Assembly: GCA_013002625.1 (NCBI GenBank)
Contig: JABDJE010000028.1
Span: 1 to 6,732, forward strand
Origin: Saprospiraceae bacterium
Lineage (GTDB): Bacteria > Bacteroidota > Bacteroidia > Chitinophagales > Saprospiraceae
Reading direction: 5' to 3'
Length of the DNA: 6,732 bases
Shown here: piece by piece, positions 1 through 5,067 of the stretch
Numbering within the stretch: the first letter of the stretch is position 1
Layout: every line of letters starts with the position of its first letter
Program-made: the position numbers and the translations under genes
Notes under the pieces: generated by a model
Database searches by the model: none
What the model was told of the DNA's origin: nothing
What the model saw: only the letters and a program-made list of their open reading frames with translations

Positions 1-452
1 GCATTGTACTCGTAAGGTATTTCAAAATGCCTGAGTGGTTTGAAATGCGTGACCGCTTCTTGTTGCTTGTCATTGTGTGTGAGTGGGTAATCAATGACGC
101 CGTCGTCTAGTATAAAGCCGCGTACAATGGCGTGGTAGATTTTAATCATCTTTCCTTCCCTGAACATTTGCTGCATCCTTTGATTGCTGGTTTGATTTTT
201 GGCAAATAATAAAACACCTGATGTCTTACGATCCAGACGATGGCAGGGGTAGACATGCATTCCAATTTGATTTCTTAAAGCCTGAACGGCAAATTCAGTA
301 GCATCTTTTGCCAATGGACTTCGATGGACAAGGAGACCATGGGGTTTATTGATGGCAACGATATCAGCATCCTCATAGAGGATTTCAAGTCCCTCATATC
401 TTTTTTCATCGCGCTTTTCCAATCTATCTGAATGTTTTAATTCGGCGGGCAT
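1..452 (-). CDS. truC: TruC-like tRNA pseudouridine synthase (RluA family), C-terminus cut by window edge
   Basis: RluA-family pseudouridine synthase, closest in style to TruC, which isomerises uridine 65 of certain tRNAs in the cytoplasm. The first 150 codons are visible. E23-ILYEDADIVAINKPHGLLVHRS-45 is the family's N-terminal strand and loop. H71-RLDRKTSG-79 holds the catalytic aspartate D74. YHAIVRGF followed by a DYPL motif matches the TruC-type core. From memory, E. coli TruC shares the NKPxGxLVHRS, HRLDRxTSG and YHAIVRG stretches, which favours TruC over RluA/RluC/RluD. I chose the ATG at 452-450 because it is the only ATG after an in-frame stop at 470-468 and has an AGGA eight bases upstream; a TTG at 422-420 is the weaker alternative. 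The gene overlaps the 3' end of the deformylase gene by 29 bases, so the two are probably co-transcribed. Roughly 90-110 residues should lie beyond base 1. The family call is sure; the TruC subtype is likely. Confidence 0.88.
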   Translation of the reverse strand, partial: MPAELKHSDRLEKRDEKRYEGLEILYEDADIVAINKPHGLLVHRSPLAKDATEFAVQALRNQIGMHVYPCHRLDRKTSGVLLFAKNQTSNQRMQQMFREGKMIKIYHAIVRGFILDDGVIDYPLTHNDKQQEAVTHFKPLRHFEIPYEYN

Positions 453-1068
453 CGATAGATTCCTGCTTCAGGTGATCCAAATAAATTATACCATTCAGGT
501 GATCGATTTCATGCTGGAAAATAACAGCTGTAAATCCTTCAACCATTTCGACATGATGTGACTGGTCCCTCTTATCATATTCCATAAGTATAGAATAGGC
601 CCTTGTTTTGGTTGTATCTCTACGATCAGGAATAGAAAGGCAACCTTCAAGGCAATCTTGTTTTAATTCAGAATATTTTGTGATTACAGGGTTAAAGTAC
701 ACTTCAAAAGGAAAGCCTTCTTTGTCAAATCTTTGTACCCAGATTATCCTTTTTAGCACACCAACTTGAGGTGCAGCAATCCCTACACCTAGAGACATGC
801 TGTCTCTAACGGTTGCATACAAGCGATTTACAAATAAATCCAATGTTGCAGTATCCTGACCAAAGACAACAGGTTTGCTGGGTGTACGCAATAGGATTGA
901 GTCCTCAAAATTGTTGATCTTGAATACGCGCATCGGCGATGCCCCATCACTGCTTTGAATTCGGCTTGCCAGATCATTCTGAAAATCCAGCAATCGTGCA
1001 GATTGTTTTTTTGATATTGAACAAGCGATGGTTGCAATGCAGAGCACCATCAAAAATAATTTATGCAT
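424..1068 (-). CDS. Peptide deformylase with N-terminal export/lipoprotein-like signal
   Basis: Peptide deformylase (PDF) of 214 residues. PDFs are metalloenzymes that remove the formyl group from the N-terminal methionine of new proteins. All three motifs are intact: G94-VGIAAPQ-101, E141-GCLS-145 with metal ligand C143, and H186-EIDH-190 with ligands H186 and H190 and catalytic E187. The odd part is the front. Residues 3-16 (K, then a hydrophobic run ending in T-I-A-C) look like a signal peptide with a lipobox-like cysteine at C16, although threonine at -3 is not ideal. A linker of about 40 residues precedes the usual PDF start near D57-SILLRTPSKPV-67. Ordinary PDFs are cytoplasmic, about 165-190 residues long and lack this extension. 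The start at 1068-1066 encodes the whole signal; no in-frame methionine lies between M7 and M46. The gene begins 37 bases after nosY and may be read through from it. The enzyme family is certain; the location and substrate are not. The symbol def is withheld because this may be a paralogue of the housekeeping enzyme. Confidence 0.9.
   Translation of the reverse strand: MHKLFLMVLCIATIACSISKKQSARLLDFQNDLASRIQSSDGASPMRVFKINNFEDSILLRTPSKPVVFGQDTATLDLFVNRLYATVRDSMSLGVGIAAPQVGVLKRIIWVQRFDKEGFPFEVYFNPVITKYSELKQDCLEGCLSIPDRRDTTKTRAYSILMEYDKRDQSHHVEMVEGFTAVIFQHEIDHLNGIIYLDHLKQESIDARRIKTFR
461..464 (-). promoter_or_regulatory. Shine-Dalgarno-like AGGA for the truC gene
   Basis: On the minus strand an AGGA lies eight bases before the ATG at 452-450, inside the end of the deformylase gene. 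It supports the ATG over the downstream TTG as the start. It stands out because the other starts in this window mostly have only A/T-rich leaders, as is common in Bacteroidota. Recognition by ribosomes is inferred. Confidence 0.45.
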
Positions 1069-1105
1069 AGCCTTGGATTGAGAAAGGCTAATGTAACGAC
1101 GATTC

Positions 1106-1888
1106 TTAGAAATCCTTAATTTTTGAAAGTCTAAGAAACCTCCAATATGGTACGCTTATCCAAAGTGCTAAGGCAGCTACAATCAATAAGGCGCCGATTT
1201 GTGATCCTAATAATTTTTGTAGTACAGCGCCTGTATAGCCCATCATTGCAGAAATATCGAGATTCAGAATAACCATTATCCTTGCTAGATCTACCGGATT
1301 TAACAATGTCATTGCCAGGGTCATATTTTCCAGAGGATAATCTTTAAATATGTACAAAAGTATTAGGAAGACACCATCATACAGAATGGCAAAGAAAAAC
1401 CATGCGAATAAGGCCACACCAAATCCAACAATCTTATTATTGAATTTTAAGGCAATCAAAAAAGCCATCAGTGAGAAGATGATTGTCAAGGCAAGGCCCA
1501 TTGCAATCAGTATACAAAATGATTTTATTGTTGCTGTGGTGAGTATGCCTGAAATCACCAATGGTAATGCAATACCGACAATCAGGCTTAGGCACAGTGA
1601 GGTACACAATCCGAAATATATGCCTGAGAAAACCGATCTTCTGCTCACAGGTTGAGTAAGCAACAACTCAATAAATTCTTTGCTATTGTAGTAATACATC
1701 ACGCCGAATAACAGGCCAACAAGTGGTGTCAGAGCAAGGATGATATTGGTAAGGCTAATTATCACCTTGGTAGGATGACCATTTAGGATGACCATGCCTG
1801 TTGTAATCAACAGAAAAAAGAGCATATAGCTGAATATCCAACGATTACGGATCATATCCAGCAAACTGTATTTGAATATTTTAAGCAT
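1106..1888 (-). CDS. nosY: NosY, permease subunit of the NosDFY copper-site assembly ABC complex
   Basis: ABC-2 type membrane subunit, 260 residues, that pairs with NosF and NosD in the complex needed to mature the CuZ site of nitrous oxide reductase. About six hydrophobic segments are visible, near residues 18-36, 45-66, 90-112, 123-146, 153-180 and 231-248. Family landmarks are Y65-YYNSKEFIELLLTQPVSRR-84 in the cytoplasmic coupling region after the second helix, and L196-NPVDLARI-204 before the long periplasmic stretch. The length is near the family norm of roughly 270. The start codon lies inside nosF (8-base overlap), which implies translational coupling of permease and ATPase. The protein ends with a basic stretch, FLRLSKIKDF, typical of a cytoplasmic tail. 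No damage is seen. Confidence 0.93.
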   Translation of the reverse strand: MLKIFKYSLLDMIRNRWIFSYMLFFLLITTGMVILNGHPTKVIISLTNIILALTPLVGLLFGVMYYYNSKEFIELLLTQPVSRRSVFSGIYFGLCTSLCLSLIVGIALPLVISGILTTATIKSFCILIAMGLALTIIFSLMAFLIALKFNNKIVGFGVALFAWFFFAILYDGVFLILLYIFKDYPLENMTLAMTLLNPVDLARIMVILNLDISAMMGYTGAVLQKLLGSQIGALLIVAALALWISVPYWRFLRLSKIKDF

Positions 1889-2630
1889 AATTGATCTTTA
1901 AGTTGTTTTCTAATTCTACTTCTATAGGAGCCTTATTCTGCAATATGGAAGCAATGGCGTGTTCTAGGTTCTTACTCTTTCTTTGAGAAATCAGTGATTC
2001 CAGACTGCCATCATAATAAATTTTACCATCCAGTAAAAAGACAATCCTGTCAGCGATCTCTTCGACTAGCGGCATAATATGGGTTGTTACTATTATTTGT
2101 TTGCCTTGATTCCTTTGCCAGATCAACTCTTTTTTTAGGTTCAGTAATGCTACGGGGTCCAAGCCTGTACTGGGCTCATCAAGTATAATTATCGGGGTAT
2201 CATACATGAGTGTAAGTAAGAGATTGACTTTTTGCTTATTACCGCCCGATAGTGTATTCATTTTTTTATGAAGCTCTCCTTTTAGATTGAACATCTCGAT
2301 ATACTTGTCTTCGCTCGTGTTATTCCCTCTTAAATCTTTGATCATGTGAATAATTTGCGTCGGGGTCAGATTTTCAGGGAATCTTGCTATTTGAGGGAGA
2401 TGGCCAATCTGGTTTCTATACAGATGTTTATTTTTTATGCTTACGCCATCAAAAAGGATGTCGCCTTTGTTCGGAATAATCAATCCAAGAATACACTTTA
2501 ATAAGGTTGTCTTTCCAGAACCATTGGGCCCCAACACAGAAGTTATCCCCGGTGCACCAAAGTCTATTGAGATATCTCTGAGGACTTTGTTTGTTTTAAA
2601 TTGCTTGTGGATATTTTGGACTTTGATCAT
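1881..2630 (-). CDS. nosF: NosF, ATPase subunit of the NosDFY complex
   Basis: Cytoplasmic ABC ATPase of 249 residues that powers the NosDFY machine acting on NosZ and its copper supply. All ABC motifs are present: Walker A G34-PNGSGKT-41, Q-loop Q80, signature L127-SGGNKQK-133, Walker B I147-IILDEP-153 with E152, D-loop T155-GLDP-159 and switch histidine H184. The tail after about residue 205 is short; from memory, pseudomonad NosF proteins run nearer 300 residues, so a C-terminal extension seems absent here. The gene starts 10 bases after nosD and overlaps nosY by 8 bases. The motifs alone would fit any ABC-2 exporter ATPase; the NosF call rests on its place between nosD and nosY. Confidence 0.93.
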   Translation of the reverse strand: MIKVQNIHKQFKTNKVLRDISIDFGAPGITSVLGPNGSGKTTLLKCILGLIIPNKGDILFDGVSIKNKHLYRNQIGHLPQIARFPENLTPTQIIHMIKDLRGNNTSEDKYIEMFNLKGELHKKMNTLSGGNKQKVNLLLTLMYDTPIIILDEPSTGLDPVALLNLKKELIWQRNQGKQIIVTTHIMPLVEEIADRIVFLLDGKIYYDGSLESLISQRKSKNLEHAIASILQNKAPIEVELENNLKINYA

Positions 2631-2640
2631 TTAAGGATGT

Positions 2641-3891
2641 TTAGTTTAAATGTGAATTGATCTGTTGCATGGCCGGTAATTTATCTGCAACCTCCTTAGG
2701 TGTAAGAATAGGACTCACCTTTTCTGAATAGTTGAGGATGTCGATAAATAAACTGCGCATTAAAACGATTGATTCCGGCACCTCATTAAGTACATAAGAA
2801 AAAAGTTTTACGGGATAGTATGGAATATCACCTATGCCGTTGCGGTCCAGATCATATCCGGTGTAATCACTCCAGTAGTTTGAATGAATAATATTGTCGT
2901 TCAATTGTGTACTTACGATGAGGTCTAGGGAGTTATACAGAAAATCATTTTTATAGATTTCATTGGACTCACATCCACCAGAAAATTTTATCGCCCAGCC
3001 ATTTGAGTAAAAGGTATTGTTGTGATATTTGATTCTGTTAGATCCTTCTACAAAAATGCCAATGGTGTTGTTGTTGAATGCATTGTCATATATTTCACCA
3101 TCGAATATTTCCTTCAACAGCAAGCCATAGGAAGATCTTCCCCAATTGTCTGTAAAGCGATTTTTATTCATGATGATGCGTCTAGAAAACATCACCGCGA
3201 CACCTACGCCATTGTTTTCAAATCTATTTTCGGAATAGGTGTCATCATTTGAAAACATAAAATGCAGACCATAGCGCATGTTGTCATGGCTGTAATTATC
3301 AACCATCTTGCTATAATGCACGAACTCCAAATAAATACCATCCCTGTGTCCACTGATTTCGTTGGACGCAATATAAAGTGAGTCGCTGTACCAGGCATGA
3401 ATAGCGTTTCCAGACTCTGCTTCTGTTTTTAACTTACCATGAATATTGTTGTGACTGACGATGCCTTCTTTTACGCGTTCAAGGTATATCCCAAAGAAAC
3501 ATTCATTGATCGTATTGTGGTGAATGTGGAAATCCCGAACCCTTCTTACTCTGATGGCAGAATATTCTTTTAAATAACTTGTCTGAACACCTGAGAATAT
3601 CAAACCTCGAATCTCCACATTATTGGCGGTTACGGTCAGAATTTCGTTTCCGTCCCTTGAGATCAACTCCGCATTGTCCTTGCCGATGATGGTAATCGAT
3701 TTGTCTATTTCGATATTTTTGATCTTGTGTTTTCCACCGAGGATAAGTAGGGTGTCACCATGCTGGGATGCTTCAAAAGCTGAAGGAAACGTTTGAAAGT
3801 CACAAGTACTACAGATGGTCAAACTGCTCCCGTTTACATTGGTCAATCCAAGCCCAAAGCAGAAAAATAATATTTGAATAATGTTCTTCAT
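2641..3891 (-). CDS. nosD: NosD, periplasmic beta-helix protein of nitrous oxide reductase maturation
   Basis: Secreted right-handed parallel beta-helix protein (CASH/NosD family), 416 residues. In the NosDFY complex NosD sits on the periplasmic side of NosY and takes part in moving copper, and by proposal sulfur, toward the CuZ site of NosZ. Residues 1-22 form a Sec-type signal peptide. From about residue 110 to 340 the chain shows the repeating rungs of the family, each with an asparagine turn (for example HHNTI, SHNNI, ASNEIS, NNTFYSN) alternating with short GI(Y/F)LE-type strands. The C-terminal signature N338-YWSDYTGYDLDRNGIGD-355 followed by IPYYP is characteristic of NosD. An N-terminal C27-STC-30 pair lies just after the signal peptide. 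The gene starts 2 bases after nosL and ends 10 bases before nosF. No clear ribosome-binding site is visible, so translation probably continues from nosL. Confidence 0.94.
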   Translation of the reverse strand: MKNIIQILFFCFGLGLTNVNGSSLTICSTCDFQTFPSAFEASQHGDTLLILGGKHKIKNIEIDKSITIIGKDNAELISRDGNEILTVTANNVEIRGLIFSGVQTSYLKEYSAIRVRRVRDFHIHHNTINECFFGIYLERVKEGIVSHNNIHGKLKTEAESGNAIHAWYSDSLYIASNEISGHRDGIYLEFVHYSKMVDNYSHDNMRYGLHFMFSNDDTYSENRFENNGVGVAVMFSRRIIMNKNRFTDNWGRSSYGLLLKEIFDGEIYDNAFNNNTIGIFVEGSNRIKYHNNTFYSNGWAIKFSGGCESNEIYKNDFLYNSLDLIVSTQLNDNIIHSNYWSDYTGYDLDRNGIGDIPYYPVKLFSYVLNEVPESIVLMRSLFIDILNYSEKVSPILTPKEVADKLPAMQQINSHLN

Positions 3892-3893
3892 AG

Positions 3894-4334
3894 TTAATCG
3901 AATAACATGAGATCAACTTCTCGTATTTCATCAAAAGTATACATCTGGCCGGTGGCTTGTCCCAATGTCTGTAAAGCGGCTTCTTCGGACTCGAAAGCAT
4001 TAAGGTATGCGCCCATTGGGCTTGGCATTTCCTTGGAAATGACATATATAGCCTCTCTGGCATCAAACAAGATATTGGGCTTGAGGAAACTGGTAACAAG
4101 GATGTGTTCATAATGGTCAAGACCATTTTTACTCAAGTCAGAAAGCATGCATTCGATGGCGTCGTATTTATAGACTCTACCTTTCGTAGTGATTAATTCT
4201 GAACCGAAACGCGCATCGGATATGATCATCTTACACGCATAACATTCATCTTCATTGTAAATGATTTTAACCGGCCCGGAATTGCAGGACAAAATGAATA
4301 GTGTCAATAATAATATACTGGCTAAGTTTTTCAT
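3894..4334 (-). CDS. nosL: NosL, copper-binding lipoprotein chaperone
   Basis: Small lipoprotein of 146 residues that binds Cu(I) and delivers it to the NosD/NosF/NosY complex for NosZ assembly. The signal peptide ends in I14-LSC-17, a lipobox with C17 as the lipid anchor. The family motif D29-ECYACKMI-37 holds C31, C34 and M36. Further conserved-looking positions are Y57-DAIECML-64 (C62, M63) and S100-KEMPSPMGAYLNAF-114 (M103, M107). The methionines and cysteines are candidate copper ligands, but the exact ligand set cannot be fixed from sequence. The start overlaps the stop of the upstream membrane-protein gene in an ATGA (4 bases), and nosD follows after 2 bases, so expression is probably coupled. 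The length is in the usual NosL range. Confidence 0.94.
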   Translation of the reverse strand: MKNLASILLLTLFILSCNSGPVKIIYNEDECYACKMIISDARFGSELITTKGRVYKYDAIECMLSDLSKNGLDHYEHILVTSFLKPNILFDAREAIYVISKEMPSPMGAYLNAFESEEAALQTLGQATGQMYTFDEIREVDLMLFD

Positions 4335-4903
4335 TTTTTAAATTTAAAATAGCTTGCAAATCCTGACATAACCAAGCCCAGAATAGCCAGCCAGCCGCCT
4401 GTATGTGGCCATGACTTTGCAATGAAATTAAGTAAGGTTTTATTTCCGATCAAAGGAGGTTGAAATGATTCATCCTCAAATTTCATAGGCGCGTTATCAT
4501 CCAAATTATGACCATAATCATATTCCCAAAGGTAGAAGTCATACAATCCTATGATACATGCTATGATAAACAATATTGTCCAACTTAGGTAAAAATATTT
4601 ATTGTCGATTACTGCAGCAAAGAGCGCAAACGCCATAAAGAAAGAAATGATATAAGGCAGTATTTTTAATTCAGGAATACTGTCCGGTTCTATAGCTTTC
4701 ATTCCAATGTAGTGGTTAAGGATGTTGACATTTTGTAATGTGCCGGGGTCCTTACCGCCTATTTTATTTATATGAATGTGCATTTGAACGCCATGTGGAT
4801 ATTGAGGCGCAATCAAGATAATCTTCCACATAGGGAGAAAGAATAAAGTCCCCAGACATGCCGCCACTAAGATCATCAGGATTCTTGATTTATATTTCTT
4901 CAT
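4331..4903 (-). CDS. Four-helix membrane protein of the nos cluster, NosB-like, function unknown
   Basis: Integral membrane protein of 190 residues between nosZ and nosL. Hydrophobic segments lie near residues 7-29, 81-99, 103-122 and 170-187. With a basic N-terminus (KKYKSR) and basic tail (KFKK), both ends should be cytoplasmic and the loops at 30-80 and 123-169 periplasmic. The first loop holds A32-PQYPHG-38, M41-HIHI-45 and N63-HYIGM-68. The second holds D129-YGHNLD-135 and P149-PLIG-153. These motifs look familiar from small membrane proteins encoded beside clade II nosZ genes, where such a protein is called NosB, but I cannot confirm homology by search. The clustered His and Met residues on the periplasmic side make metal binding or contact with NosZ or NosL conceivable; that is inference. 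The gene follows a 164-base spacer after nosZ and overlaps nosL by 4 bases. No clear Shine-Dalgarno is seen; the leader is A/T-rich. Confidence 0.85.
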   Translation of the reverse strand: MKKYKSRILMILVAACLGTLFFLPMWKIILIAPQYPHGVQMHIHINKIGGKDPGTLQNVNILNHYIGMKAIEPDSIPELKILPYIISFFMAFALFAAVIDNKYFYLSWTILFIIACIIGLYDFYLWEYDYGHNLDDNAPMKFEDESFQPPLIGNKTLLNFIAKSWPHTGGWLAILGLVMSGFASYFKFKK

Positions 4904-4972
4904 TTTAATTTCTGATTAAAGACGAGTTTGTCTGGTTTGGGTGAAATTAAGGCAAAGGCAAACTCTTGTGAA

Positions 4973-5024
4973 TTGAACTATTGAATTCATTTCAAATATG
5001 TTTTTAATTACGAATGAGGATAAA
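4973..5024 (-). promoter_or_regulatory. Weak candidate promoter/operator ahead of the accessory nos block
   Basis: In the spacer after nosZ, the minus strand shows TTTA (5024-5021), a 20-base gap, then CATATTTG (5000-4993). Each differs by one base from the Bacteroidota pattern TTTG ... TAnnTTTG. Overlapping it is an inverted pair TTGAA-N5-TTCAA at 4981-4995, with a third TTGAA at 4973-4977, which could be an operator for a Crp/Fnr-type regulator. The sequence is A/T-rich, so such matches arise easily by chance. The arrangement would let the accessory genes be transcribed apart from nosZ, but it is only a suggestion. Confidence 0.2.
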
Positions 5025-5052
5025 CACAAGGCAACGGGCGCTGCCTTGTGTT
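5023..5052 (-). terminator. Perfect 11-bp hairpin just after nosZ; terminator, attenuator or mRNA 3' stabiliser
   Basis: Bases 5023-5033 pair perfectly with 5042-5052 around an 8-base loop, beginning 15 bases after the nosZ stop codon. The stem includes five G-C pairs and is much stronger than expected in this A/T-rich spacer. On the minus strand it is followed by TATCCTCATTCG rather than a run of T, so it is not a textbook intrinsic terminator. It may be a weak terminator or a stem protecting the nosZ mRNA end, giving more nosZ than accessory transcript. Confidence 0.55.
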
Positions 5053-5067
5053 ATGAATGATCAAAAT

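Noticed and set aside
828..1037. Small minus-strand ORF within the deformylase gene
   Set aside because: It lies in another frame of a gene with intact catalytic motifs and shows no domain or signal of its own.
1069..1105. A separate promoter or terminator between nosY and the deformylase gene
   Set aside because: The 37-base gap shows no clear hairpin, T-run or promoter pattern, so read-through is the simpler reading.
1350..1655. Plus-strand ORF of 101 codons opposite nosY
   Set aside because: It is antisense to hydrophobic nosY codons, and its composition looks like a shadow frame. No promoter or motif supports it.
2437..2634. Plus-strand ORF opposite the start of nosF
   Set aside because: It is antisense to the Walker A region of nosF and has no recognisable feature.
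3200..3800. Asparagine-rich repeats in nosD considered as DNA repeats
   Set aside because: The repetition is at the protein level (beta-helix rungs). The underlying DNA is too divergent to count as a nucleotide repeat.
3809..4126. Minus-strand ORF of 105 codons spanning the nosL-nosD junction
   Set aside because: It overlaps two well-supported genes in a different frame, and its C-terminus only echoes the shifted nosD signal-peptide region.
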